From positions 124,001 to 188,000 of the forward strand of contig NZ_VLKI01000004.1 in assembly GCF_007830235.1 (NCBI RefSeq): DNA of 64,000 nucleotides. Reading direction: 5' to 3'. The notes beneath the pieces were generated by a model. It ran no database searches, was not told the origin of the DNA, and was given only the letters and a program-made list of their open reading frames with translations. Made by a program: the position numbers and the translations under genes. This DNA is from Cytobacillus oceanisediminis. GTDB lineage: Bacteria; Bacillota; Bacilli; Bacillales; Cytobacillaceae. Positions 1 to 7,744 of this stretch are shown piece after piece (position 1 is the stretch's first letter; each line of letters opens with the position of its first letter).

Positions 1-1
1 G

Positions 2-376
2 TATGTGGGAACACTGGGAAGTGCCGCAATTAAAATTTTTGATATGGAGCTTGGCAGAACAGGGCTTTCCGAGGAAGATGTGAAAAAGATGGGCATCGAC
101 TATTCAACCGAATTTGTGAAGGCTGCAGACCACCCGAGCTATTATCCGAATCCAACACCCATTTGGATAAAGCTCATTTGTGAAAAAGAGTCGAACCGAA
201 TACTTGGCGCCCATGCAATCGGAAACAAAGGCGTCGTTCTGAGAATTGACGTGTTTGCGGTGGCCATCCATAATAACATGCCTGCTTATGAACTTGGCAT
301 GGTTGACCTATGCTATGCACCGCCATTTGCCGGGGTTTGGGACGCAATCCATATTGCCAGCAACGCAGCTAAGTAA
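2..376 (+). CDS. CoA-disulfide reductase family FAD/NAD(P) oxidoreductase (3' end only)
   Basis: This is the C-terminal 124 residues of a gene that starts before the window. It matches the dimerisation domain of pyridine nucleotide-disulfide oxidoreductases, with the GTLGSAAIKIFDMELGRTGL start of that fold and a C-terminal YAPPFAGVWDAIH segment typical of CoA-disulfide reductases and NADH oxidases. Such enzymes reduce CoA disulfide with NAD(P)H and help keep the cytosolic thiol pool reduced in bacilli. The FAD and NAD domains and the single redox Cys are outside the window, so CoA-disulfide reductase cannot be separated from a relative such as NADH oxidase. A strong terminator follows directly. 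Confidence 0.8.
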   Translation, partial: YVGTLGSAAIKIFDMELGRTGLSEEDVKKMGIDYSTEFVKAADHPSYYPNPTPIWIKLICEKESNRILGAHAIGNKGVVLRIDVFAVAIHNNMPAYELGMVDLCYAPPFAGVWDAIHIASNAAK

Positions 377-380
377 TAGC

Positions 381-408
381 AAAGCCAGCTGAAACGCTGG
401 CTTTTTTG
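381..408 (+). terminator. Intrinsic terminator after the CoA-disulfide reductase gene
   Basis: Perfect 9-bp stem AAAGCCAGC / GCTGGCTTT with a 6-nt loop, followed by a T run, starting four bases after the stop codon. Confidence 0.9.
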
Positions 409-446
409 CTTTTGGCTCTGTTAAAGCTCAATTTTGATATTTTCAC

Positions 447-638
447 CCTGTTGATTGGAGCGGAAGGAGCGAGATCCTCGAAAATGCATTCGCATTTCCT
501 TCGTGCGGTGTAAAATCAAGGAAGCTTATTCAAAGTCCTGCGGGAGAAGCGAGTTAAAGGGAGACCCCGCAGGGTTATTGCTTGAGGAGCGTCGGACCGC
601 CTGCGGTTCGCTGAGTTTCCTGAGTGGAAATCAACAGG
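447..638. repeat. Dispersed repeat family A, copy 1 (full length)
   Basis: About 192 bp bounded by a 10-bp inverted terminal repeat, CCTGTTGATT on the left and AATCAACAGG on the right. The inside is GC-rich and palindromic, with a CCTGCGGGAGAAGC segment and the characteristic right end GGTTCGCTGAGTTTCCTGAG. It is related to the copies at 18630-18818, 16936-16974 and 39168-39213. It fills most of the gap between the CoA-disulfide reductase and the VOC gene. The short open frames across it look like chance frames. The size and inverted ends suggest a non-autonomous MITE-like element. Confidence 0.75.
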
Positions 639-726
639 CAAGTTTAACAGATTCTTGCATTTTAAAAAGGGGATTGAATAAGGATGTTGAATATTCCATA
701 TTAATACAATTTTATGGAGGTTTTAT

Positions 727-1092
727 ATGTCTGGTATTTTTAAAAGAATTGACACGGTCTTCCTGCAGGTTGGTGATTTTGAAAAAGCCATTGATTGGTA
801 CAGCACAGTACTGGATTTTCCCGTGAGATGGAAGGATGGTCTGAGCGGATATGCAGCCCTGGAGATCGGAGAGACACCTTTAACACTGGTCCGGTCATCC
901 AAAGAGGTCAAGGAAAGGAAAGATTCACATATCTCTTTTAACTTCTTTGTTGATGATATTGAAAAAGCCCGCCGCCATTTGCTCCAGCACAAGGTTAAAG
1001 CAGAGCAGATCCAGGATGATGGGACTGTTAAGTGGTTTGAGTTCGAAGACCTTGATGGAAATAAACTTGGAGTCTGCCATTTTAGCGAATAA
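727..1092 (+). CDS. VOC (glyoxalase/bleomycin-resistance fold) family protein
   Basis: A 121-residue cytosolic protein with the paired beta-alpha-beta-beta-beta pattern of the vicinal oxygen chelate superfamily. The first module opens with FLQVGDFEKAIDWYSTVLDF and the second with FFVDDIEKARRHL, ending in FEDLDGNKLGVCHF. The metal-ligand position of the second half (E in WFEFEDLDGN) is present, but a full set of ligands cannot be assigned by eye. Start ATG follows GGAGG with 8 nt spacing. It is a single gene with its own terminator. The substrate is unknown; VOC members include glyoxalases, dioxygenases and antibiotic-binding proteins. Confidence 0.85.
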   Translation: MSGIFKRIDTVFLQVGDFEKAIDWYSTVLDFPVRWKDGLSGYAALEIGETPLTLVRSSKEVKERKDSHISFNFFVDDIEKARRHLLQHKVKAEQIQDDGTVKWFEFEDLDGNKLGVCHFSE

Positions 1093-1096
1093 ACTG

Positions 1097-1131
1097 AAAG
1101 CTGCCCCGTGAAAACAGGGAGCAGCTTTTTA
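1097..1131 (+). terminator. Intrinsic terminator after VOC gene
   Basis: Stem AAAGCTGC-CCC / GGG-GCAGCTTT with one bulge, followed by five T residues, just after the stop codon. Confidence 0.85.
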
Positions 1132-1269
1132 GGTTAGATCAATAATTAAAATCATGTTTGAGCTGAACTAGTTGGAATTTCGCTGATAAAATAGATTTTT
1201 CACCGAAAAAATTTAAAGCTGATAACCGTATTCGGGCATAAATCTTCCAACTCTTCAAAACGGCTTCCG

Positions 1270-2478
1270 CTAATAGGAATCCCTCGCCAGCTTCGGATGG
1301 CGGTTCATCGCACCCAGCAAAATCAGTCCGCTTAAGATCAGCAGTGAACTGGTGATAATGAACACAGCTGAAAAGCCAAAGTATGCGGAGATTAAACCGC
1401 CCATGACAGGTCCGATAATGTTTCCGAAGAAGCGGAGGCTTGTATTGTAGCCAAGCACTTCACCCTGCATGGCAACTGGCGCTTCATGGCGGATATACGC
1501 GATTCGGACAGGAATAATGCCTCCGATTGTCACGCCAAGCGCAAAGCGTACAAGGACAAGCTGCCACATGTTAGTGACGAAGCCGCCCGGCAAGTAAAAT
1601 ACGCCAGCGAGGAGCAGAAGAACGACCAAAGTCTTTATATATCCATGCTGGTCCCCGATTTTTCCCCATTGCCTTGCCATTAATAAATTTCCGACACCCG
1701 CCGCAGAAAATGCAATTCCGGCAAAAAAGGCCAGATTTTCCGGTCCGTGCAATTCACTGACATATAAAGAAAGAATAGGCTGAATGCTAAAGTGTGCCAT
1801 TTGCACAAGCGTTGAAATCAGCATAACTGTCAGCAGGATCGGGTTGCGGATAATATGCTGGATAACGGCTTTGCTTGAATAGCGGTTCTTTTCTCCCTTT
1901 TGGGTCTCAACTTTATATTCCTTCGTGAAAAATACGAGGAGAGCGGAGACAAAGATGGCAACAGAGGTCCATTTAAACGTTTCTGCAAATCCGAAAAAAT
2001 CAGCCAAAACTCCGCCAAGAAGCGGGCCCATCAGGGAACCTGTGATGCTTCCCGTCTGCAGGGTGCCCATCACTCTTCCGGCCATTTCCTTAGGCGTCTG
2101 TGTAGAAATAAACGCTTGTGACATCCCGATGAAGCCTGTAAAAATCCCCATAAACAACCTTAGGAAAAACAACTGCCATACATTGGTCACATAACCCATC
2201 ATGAATATCGATATGCCCATTCCAATTCCGGACAGAATCAGTATTTTTTTGCGTCCAAAAAGGTCTCCGACTCTTCCCCAAACCGGAGAAAAAAGAAATG
2301 CGGTAACGAATGTAATCGCAAACGTCCAGCCCGCCCAATTCTGAACATAGGTCGCGGAATGATTTCCAAACGTTTCTATATATAATGAGATAAATGGAAG
2401 TACCATTGTCATGCTGCCGGCCACAAAGAAATTAGCGAACCACATGATCAATAAATTCCGTTTTGTTTGTTTATTCAT
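1270..2478 (-). CDS. MFS transporter, drug-efflux type
   Basis: A 402-residue integral membrane protein with about twelve hydrophobic helices. The MFS motif A is clear in the loop between helices 2 and 3 (GRVGDLFGRKK, about residues 68-78) and a weaker version, QWGKIGDQHGY, occurs at the matching place in the second half. The N-terminus MNKQTKRNLLIMWFANFFVAG and the overall length suit the 12-TM drug:H+ antiporter group. The substrate is not predictable. It is transcribed alone on the minus strand. A perfect 12-bp palindrome lies about 55 bp upstream of the start and could be an operator. Confidence 0.88.
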   Translation of the reverse strand: MNKQTKRNLLIMWFANFFVAGSMTMVLPFISLYIETFGNHSATYVQNWAGWTFAITFVTAFLFSPVWGRVGDLFGRKKILILSGIGMGISIFMMGYVTNVWQLFFLRLFMGIFTGFIGMSQAFISTQTPKEMAGRVMGTLQTGSITGSLMGPLLGGVLADFFGFAETFKWTSVAIFVSALLVFFTKEYKVETQKGEKNRYSSKAVIQHIIRNPILLTVMLISTLVQMAHFSIQPILSLYVSELHGPENLAFFAGIAFSAAGVGNLLMARQWGKIGDQHGYIKTLVVLLLLAGVFYLPGGFVTNMWQLVLVRFALGVTIGGIIPVRIAYIRHEAPVAMQGEVLGYNTSLRFFGNIIGPVMGGLISAYFGFSAVFIITSSLLILSGLILLGAMNRHPKLARDSY

Positions 2479-2530
2479 GCTTGAAACACTTCTTTCCGGT
2501 CAACATTTCGTTTCCCTAAATATATAATAG

Positions 2531-2542
2531 CGGAAATTTCCG
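2531..2542. promoter_or_regulatory. Palindrome upstream of the MFS gene, possible operator
   Basis: CGGAAATTTCCG is a perfect 12-bp inverted repeat next to an AT-rich stretch (TATTATATA on the minus strand) that could be the -10 region. A local repressor gene is not seen, so the role is only suggested by position and symmetry. Confidence 0.3.
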
Positions 2543-2753
2543 AAAATAGAAAGGTTAATGTTCTCTATCATTCTATTTAACCCATTATCACTTAACAAAA
2601 TGGAGTCAGGTTCCGGAAAAAGTAAAGCAAGCCAAAAAGTACTATGACATTATTACGTATGTCCGTTAAAAAATCATTGTAATATAACAGTCTATAAACT
2701 ATAATTCTTAATAGGAAAAAGATTCAGAATATATAATAAAAGGGGGAAGTTGT

Positions 2754-4211
2754 TTGGAAGCTTTCGTTAATCAGCTTAATGGTATCTTATGGAGTACACC
2801 GGTTATTTACATTTTGCTTGGTGTAGGGTTGCTGTTTTCTATTCTAACCCGGTTTTTACAGGTCCGGCATATTAAGGACATGGTCTTGCTTATGTTCAGA
2901 GGAAAAAGTTCCGCAGCGGGCGTTTCATCTTTTCAGGCCTTATCTATTGCTCTTTCAGGCCGCGTAGGAACTGGTAACATTGCAGGTACTGCTACTGCTA
3001 TTGCAATGGGCGGTCCGGGCGCCGTTTTCTGGATGTGGACAATTGCTTTTATCGGAGCAGGCAGCGCATTCGTTGAGTCCACTTTAGCCCAGATTTACAA
3101 AGTGAAAAAAGACGGTGTCTACCGAGGCGGACCTGCTTATTACATTGAAAAAGGGATTGGAATTAAATGGTTCGCTGTTCTCTTTGCGATTTCGACACTG
3201 TTGGCGATGGCCCTGTTAATGCCAGGAATCCAGTCAAATTCAATTGCCTTGGGAATGGAAAATGCATTTGGCATTAATAAAGCTGTAACGGGCCTAGTTA
3301 TTGTCGGCTTGCTGGCTCTTATCATTTTTGGCGGGGTAAAGCGTATTGCGACTGTTGCGCAGTATACTGTGCCATTCATGGCAGTTGGCTATATTCTTGT
3401 TGCTTTAATTATTATTGGCATGAATTTAGGCGAATTGCCTGGCGTTATTTCTTTAATTTTCAGCAGTGCATTCGGCGCTGATTCCATGTTTGGAGGCATC
3501 ATCGGAAGCGCAATCGCCTGGGGCGTAAAGCGCGGTATCTATTCCAATGAAGCCGGACAGGGTACTGGACCGCACGCTGCAGCTGCAGCCGAGGTTTCCC
3601 ATCCTGCCAAACAAGGTCTTGTGCAGGCATTCTCAGTATATATCGATACATTGTTTGTATGTTCCGCAACTGCGTTCATGATTCTATTTACTGGAATGTT
3701 CAACACTGTCGGAGCAGATGGAACTACTCCTATAGTAGAAAATCTTCCTGGTGTTGAGGCTGGCCCTGGTTATACGCAGGCAGCTGTTGAATCAGTACTT
3801 CCAGGATTCGGTGCAGGCTTTGTTGCTGTATCACTATTCTTCTTCGCATTTACAACAATCATGGCTTACTACTATATGGCTGAAACAAACGTAGCTTACT
3901 TAGTAAGCGGTAAAAATAGCAAAATTGCCATGTTTGTTCTTAAAATAGTTTTACTTGGTGCCACTTTCTATGGTGCAGTAAAGACAGCAGGGCTTGCGTG
4001 GGCGCTTGGAGATGTCGGTCTGGGATTAATGGTTTGGCTTAACGTAATCGCAATTCTAATCCTTGCGAAACCAGCCTTAATCGCATTGAGAGACTATGAA
4101 GCCCAAAAGAAGCAAGGACTTGATCCTGTATTCAATTCCAAAAAGCTTGGCATTAAAAATGCAGAGTATTGGGAAGAAGAATACAAGCATCAGGAAGAAA
4201 AAGTATCTTAA
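2754..4211 (+). CDS. Sodium:alanine/glycine symporter family (AGCS) amino-acid carrier
   Basis: A 485-residue membrane protein of the alanine/glycine:cation symporter family (TC 2.A.25). Family signatures seen are GRVGTGNIAGTATAIAMGGP near residue 72, FVESTLAQIYK, the GGPAYYIEKG segment and YSNEAGQGTGPHAAAAAE near residue 265. It imports a small neutral amino acid with sodium; alanine, glycine or glutamine are the usual substrates and cannot be separated here. The start is TTG at 2754 behind AGGGGGAAG; no ATG fits better. The last 40 residues are charged and cytosolic. It is a single gene with its own terminator. Confidence 0.92.
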   Translation: MEAFVNQLNGILWSTPVIYILLGVGLLFSILTRFLQVRHIKDMVLLMFRGKSSAAGVSSFQALSIALSGRVGTGNIAGTATAIAMGGPGAVFWMWTIAFIGAGSAFVESTLAQIYKVKKDGVYRGGPAYYIEKGIGIKWFAVLFAISTLLAMALLMPGIQSNSIALGMENAFGINKAVTGLVIVGLLALIIFGGVKRIATVAQYTVPFMAVGYILVALIIIGMNLGELPGVISLIFSSAFGADSMFGGIIGSAIAWGVKRGIYSNEAGQGTGPHAAAAAEVSHPAKQGLVQAFSVYIDTLFVCSATAFMILFTGMFNTVGADGTTPIVENLPGVEAGPGYTQAAVESVLPGFGAGFVAVSLFFFAFTTIMAYYYMAETNVAYLVSGKNSKIAMFVLKIVLLGATFYGAVKTAGLAWALGDVGLGLMVWLNVIAILILAKPALIALRDYEAQKKQGLDPVFNSKKLGIKNAEYWEEEYKHQEEKVS

Positions 4212-4226
4212 TAGAAAAGTTAAGGG

Positions 4227-4255
4227 GATGTCCGGCTGATGCTGGGCATCTTTTT
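4227..4255 (+). terminator. Intrinsic terminator after AGCS symporter
   Basis: Stem GATGTCC / GGGCATC (one G-U pair), 10-nt loop, then TTTTT. Confidence 0.8.
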
Positions 4256-4257
4256 AT

Positions 4258-4660
4258 TATAGAATCAGAATTTATATCTTTGTACATCGATAATTGTCTA
4301 GCTCCAGGCGCCATCGGCTCGAGGTCATAAGCGTGTCTAGTTTCGGCTCCAAGGGACTCGAGGTCATAAGCCGTCCCCTTCCAGAAGGAAAAAACACCTT
4401 CTTACAGGGACCGTCTTATGCTTGTCGTCCCTGGGCAGTCGCCTCAACATTTCTTTCAATCCGTCAAGAAGGTTAAAGAACAACCTTCATGCCGGCTCGT
4501 CTTATGCTTGAGGTCGCAGGATAAGGAAGGCTTCGTCAGCCTATTCATCCCACGACCAAAAGTGGCAGCTTTTGGGAAGATGCGGGTCATGCAGACGTTG
4601 CCACAGGACGTGGCGGTTTTAGTCTGCGTTCTTATAGGCGGGCTCCTTACGCTTTTCTTA
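4258..4660 (+). repeat. Dispersed repeat family B, copy 1
   Basis: About 400 bp that recurs at 22737-23080 and 33950-34369. It starts in TATAGAATCAGAATTTATAT, shared base for base with copy 2, and ends in TTACGCTTTTCTTA. The inside carries repeated and inverted pieces such as CTCGAGGTCATAAGC and GTCTTATGCTTG, so the transcript would fold strongly. Open frames crossing it (for example 4418-4732) are not conserved between the copies and are not genes. It lies about 200 bp upstream of the phoX-like gene in the same orientation as the gene. No transposase is encoded. Confidence 0.85.
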
Positions 4661-4718
4661 GGAAGTTTAATCCGAACTTTCATAACTATCTATCTGCGAC
4701 CCCTCCGCTTTTCTGATT

Positions 4719-4777
4719 TTTACAATCTTTAATCTATTTTTACAATTTCTTGGTTATTCCTTAGCATTCTCTTAATA
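4719..4777 (+). promoter_or_regulatory. Likely PhoP (Pho) box upstream of phoX-tatA-tatC
   Basis: Hexamers close to the TTHAYA Pho-box consensus occur with an exact 10-bp step: TTTACA at 4719, TTAATC at 4729, TTTACA at 4739. Further matches are TTAGCA at 4761 and TTAATA at 4772. The block lies 80-140 bp before the start codon. PhoP control would fit the phosphatase and Tat genes downstream. The region is AT-rich, so chance matches are possible; the regular spacing is the main support. Confidence 0.5.
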
Positions 4778-4856
4778 TTAGTTCTCTACTATTGTAGTTG
4801 GGATTGATACATAAATAAGCTGAAAAATTATTAATTAAGAAGATGAGGTGCTAAAG

Positions 4857-6497
4857 GTGACTGAATTGAATCGCCGCAAATTTTTAACGTATGTAGGTAC
4901 TGGAGTGGGAGCTTTAACAGTCGCTTCCACTGGATTAGGCACAATGGTGCCAAAGGCAGAAGCAAAAGGTGCAGAAGCGGCTTCCCATCTATTCGGATTC
5001 CAAAAGAAAATCTCTGGTTTGAACTTTAAGCCACTTGATCCTACGGATAAGGATGACCTGGTTCTTCCGCGCGGGTATAAGTATGATGTTGTGGCAGCAT
5101 ATGGAGATGTCATCAACCAAAAAGGGGATACATTTGGTTTTAACAATGACTTTACATTATATTTTCCCATTGATGGAGACAAGCGCGGTTTATTATGGGT
5201 GAACCACGAATACTCTAGTGATATGTTTGTCCATGGAGCAAAGCCGGCAAGCGGCAAATATACAGTTGCACAGATTCAAAAAATGCTCTACAACCAGGGC
5301 GGATCCATCATTGAAGTGTACCGCGATAAAGAAGGTACCTGGAAAATGGACACAAAATCAAAATATGCGCGCCGCATTACAGGCCTTACTTCATTTCAGC
5401 TCACAGGACCTGCAAGAGGTTCTAAAGCAGTAGCGGGTGCTACAAATGTACAAGGAACCTTTGCTAACTGCTCGGGCGGTATGACTTTATGGGGCACGGT
5501 TTTATCAGCAGAAGAAAACTTTGAAAACACAGCAAAAGATGCAGGATTGAATGATACACATTACGGCTGGATTGTGGAAATTGACCCATTTGATCCCAAC
5601 TTTAAACCGCGCAAACATACTGGCCTTGGTCGTTTCAACCATGAAAATGCAGCAGTTGGCCTGACAAATGACAACCGTGTTGTTGTGTACATGGGCGATG
5701 ACAAAAAGGATGCCTGTGTCTATAAATTTATCAGCAAAAATAAATATGTAGAATCACGCGGCAAGTCAAATGCCGATCTTCTTGAAGAAGGAACTCTATA
5801 TGTAGCTAATATGGGCAGCGGAAAATGGGTGCCTCTAACGATTGAAAATGTACGTAATGCTGCCAAGAACAAGCCAGAGTTATTAGAAATGTTTCAGACT
5901 CAGGCTGATGTTGTGGTGAACTGCCATGAAGCAGCACTTCTGGTAGGCGGAACGCCAACAGACCGTCCGGAAGATGTGGAAATCAGCCCATTTGATAAAA
6001 CTGTCTTTATCGCCCATACGAACAATGACAGACACGGAAACTTCCACGGGCATATTACTAGATTTATAGAAGAAGGCGATGATCTGGGTGCATTAACATT
6101 CGATTTTGAGATTTTCGCGGCCGGCGGAAAGCAGAGCGGATTCAGTGCCCCTGATAATTTAACATTTGATAGCCTTGGCAATCTTTGGACTGTTACCGAT
6201 ATATCATCAAGCAAGCTGAATAGCGGCATCTACACACACTTTGCCAATAATGGCATGTTCGTTATCCCGACAATCGGAAAAAATGCAGGAGAAGCATTCC
6301 AGTTCGCATCAGCACCTGTTGAAGCTGAATTAACAGGACCGTCTTTTACTCCAAATGAAACAACATTATTCCTGTCCATCCAGCATCCGGGAGAAGAAAC
6401 CGCAGACTTGAACAATCTGACAAGCAGATGGCCTCACCGCAAGGGAGATACTATGCCGCGTCCGGGTGTTGTGGCAATCACAGGCTTTAAATACTAG
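4857..6497 (+). CDS. phoX: PhoX-family (DUF839) alkaline phosphatase, Tat-exported
   Basis: A 546-residue secreted phosphomonoesterase of the PhoX type, which frees phosphate from organic phosphates with a calcium/iron cofactor. The N-terminus has a twin-arginine signal (NRRKFL with R6-R7, a hydrophobic stretch, then AEA). Family blocks seen are the NCSGGMTLWGTVLSAEENFE segment containing the Cys and Glu expected as iron ligands, GLGRFNHENAAVG, YMGDDKKDACVYKF and PDNLTFDSLGNLWTVTD. GTG at 4857 is chosen because GAGGTG lies six bases upstream; a longer GTG start at 4848 lacks a good site. Genes for TatA and TatC follow at once, suggesting a dedicated export system, and a Pho box precedes it. 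Confidence 0.92.
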   Translation: MTELNRRKFLTYVGTGVGALTVASTGLGTMVPKAEAKGAEAASHLFGFQKKISGLNFKPLDPTDKDDLVLPRGYKYDVVAAYGDVINQKGDTFGFNNDFTLYFPIDGDKRGLLWVNHEYSSDMFVHGAKPASGKYTVAQIQKMLYNQGGSIIEVYRDKEGTWKMDTKSKYARRITGLTSFQLTGPARGSKAVAGATNVQGTFANCSGGMTLWGTVLSAEENFENTAKDAGLNDTHYGWIVEIDPFDPNFKPRKHTGLGRFNHENAAVGLTNDNRVVVYMGDDKKDACVYKFISKNKYVESRGKSNADLLEEGTLYVANMGSGKWVPLTIENVRNAAKNKPELLEMFQTQADVVVNCHEAALLVGGTPTDRPEDVEISPFDKTVFIAHTNNDRHGNFHGHITRFIEEGDDLGALTFDFEIFAAGGKQSGFSAPDNLTFDSLGNLWTVTDISSSKLNSGIYTHFANNGMFVIPTIGKNAGEAFQFASAPVEAELTGPSFTPNETTLFLSIQHPGEETADLNNLTSRWPHRKGDTMPRPGVVAITGFKY

Positions 6498-6506
6498 GAG
6501 GTTAAC

Positions 6507-6698
6507 ATGCTATCAAATATAGGAATTCCAGGATTAATTTTAGTATTGGTATTGGCGCTAATCATTTTCGGCCCATCAAAGCTGCCGGAAATCGGACGGG
6601 CATTCGGAACAACCTTGAAAGAATTTAAGAAATCAACACGCGAACTTGTCTCCGATGACCAGCCATCTGAAGAGAAAAAGAAGAAAGAATTACTATAA
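6507..6698 (+). CDS. tatA: TatA, twin-arginine translocase pore subunit
   Basis: A 63-residue protein with one N-terminal membrane helix (about residues 5-21), the FGP hinge and [17 protein letters not shown] amphipathic helix of TatA proteins, and a short charged tail. It forms the pore through which folded Tat substrates cross the membrane. It starts 9 bp after the phoX stop behind AGGAGG. Gene order phoX-tatA-tatC parallels B. subtilis phoD-tatAd-tatCd, so this is most likely the phosphate-starvation Tat pair serving the phosphatase upstream. Confidence 0.93.
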   Translation: MLSNIGIPGLILVLVLALIIFGPSKLPEIGRAFGTTLKEFKKSTRELVSDDQPSEEKKKKELL

Positions 6699-6706
6699 AA
6701 ATAAGA

Positions 6707-6735
6707 GGGAGGAAGAGCGTTTCTTCCTTCCTTTT
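6707..6735 (+). terminator. Terminator-like hairpin between tatA and tatC
   Basis: GGGAGGAAGA pairs with TCTTCCTTCC (one G-U pair) around a 6-nt GCGTTT... loop and is followed by TTTT. Partial termination here would lower tatC relative to tatA, which suits the excess of TatA needed. It is also just upstream of the tatC ribosome-binding site. Confidence 0.65.
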
Positions 6736-6754
6736 GCTATTGAGGTGTTTGAAC

Positions 6755-7480
6755 ATGAATGATCAGGCAGTCAACGTCATTCAGCATTTTGAGGAGCTTC
6801 GCAAAAGGCTGATTATTATTGCTGTAACCTTTATTGTTTTTTTAGCGCTCTCATTTATATTTGTGAAGGATATTTACGAATGGCTTGTAAAAGATTTGGA
6901 TTTTAAGCTGGCTGTTCTGGGACCTTCTGAAATTCTCTGGGTCTATTTTATGCTTGCATCCGTGGTCGCAATAGCAGGGGCCATCCCGGTTGCCGCCCAC
7001 CAAATTTGGCTGTTCGTCAGCCCAGCACTGACAAAAGCAGAAAGAAAAGTAACATTATCCTATATTCCGTCTCTATTTTTCTTGTTTTTAACAGGGATAT
7101 CATTTGGCTATTTCGTCCTGCTGCCGCTCGTCCTGAATTTTCTGATGGCCTTATCGGGTGAAATGTTTACAGCCTTTTTTACAACGGAAAAGTATTTTAA
7201 ATTCGTGCTTCATTTAACATTGCCGTTCGGCTTTTTATTTGAGCTTCCAGTCGTGATCATGTTCCTGACCAGTCTGGGCATCATCAATCCATATTCACTG
7301 CAGAAAATAAGAAAGTATGCTTACTTTGTGCTGATTGTTGTTGCGATTTTGGTCACACCGCCGGATTTCATATCAGATATTCTGGTCACACTGCCTCTAT
7401 TGCTGCTGTATGAAGCAAGTGTCAGCTTATCAAAGATTATTTATAGCCGGAAAATGAAAAAACAGGAAGCTTTGCAGTAA
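6755..7480 (+). CDS. tatC: TatC, twin-arginine translocase receptor subunit
   Basis: A 241-residue polytopic membrane protein with six helices and the N-terminal HFEELRKRL signature of TatC. It recognises the twin-arginine signal. The ATG at 6755 follows GAGGTG with 7-nt spacing; an upstream TTG at 6734 would add seven residues that do not fit the family. Other TatC blocks are FVSPALTKAERK and the VTPPDFISDILVTLPLLLLYE segment. Likely substrate is the PhoX protein encoded two genes upstream. Confidence 0.94.
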   Translation: MNDQAVNVIQHFEELRKRLIIIAVTFIVFLALSFIFVKDIYEWLVKDLDFKLAVLGPSEILWVYFMLASVVAIAGAIPVAAHQIWLFVSPALTKAERKVTLSYIPSLFFLFLTGISFGYFVLLPLVLNFLMALSGEMFTAFFTTEKYFKFVLHLTLPFGFLFELPVVIMFLTSLGIINPYSLQKIRKYAYFVLIVVAILVTPPDFISDILVTLPLLLLYEASVSLSKIIYSRKMKKQEALQ

Positions 7481-7562
7481 AAAATGTAAGTTTTATAGTA
7501 AAAACGACTAAAAAACTAAAGCTGCAAGTGAAAATCACTATGGTTTTGTTCGTGCTCATACC

Positions 7563-7660
7563 TTTTATTAGCAACTTTGGCCATTTTATTAGCAACTTTT
7601 TCGGTTTATTAGCAACTCGGAGTGATTTATTTGCAACTTTTCAATTATATTAGCAACTGG
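7563..7660. repeat. Array 1 of ~21-bp-spaced cores (TTATTAGCAACT)
   Basis: GCAACT cores begin at 7571, 7592, 7612, 7633 and 7653, steps of 21, 20, 21 and 20 bp, each preceded by TTTATTA or TTTATTT, with variable bases between. Read on the minus strand the core is AGTTGCTAATAAA, which aligns with the arrays at 57.5 and 60.5 kb. It lies in the convergent gap between tatC and the subtilisin gene, and no protein frame explains it. Confidence 0.8.
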
Positions 7661-7702
7661 CACTTTTTTCGCTTGCCGGGAAGGTTCATCAACTCACTAA
7701 AA

Positions 7703-7733
7703 AAGCTTGGACCGAATAGGGTCCAAGCTTTCT
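7703..7733. terminator. Bidirectional terminator between tatC and subtilisin gene
   Basis: Perfect stem AAGCTTGGACC / GGTCCAAGCTT with a 6-nt loop, and T-rich flanks in both directions. It lies 15 bp from the protease stop codon. Confidence 0.85.
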
Positions 7734-7744
7734 CTATTACTCTA

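Noticed and set aside
1160-1225. Sixth 21-bp array (GCTGATAA twice)
   Set aside because: The two GCTGATAA copies are 36 bp apart and there is no third unit, so no periodicity can be claimed.
4418-4732. Open frame across repeat B1 (also 4294-4476 and the start of the frame at 34290)
   Set aside because: The frames are not kept between the three repeat copies, have no ribosome site, and fall in a structured non-coding repeat.
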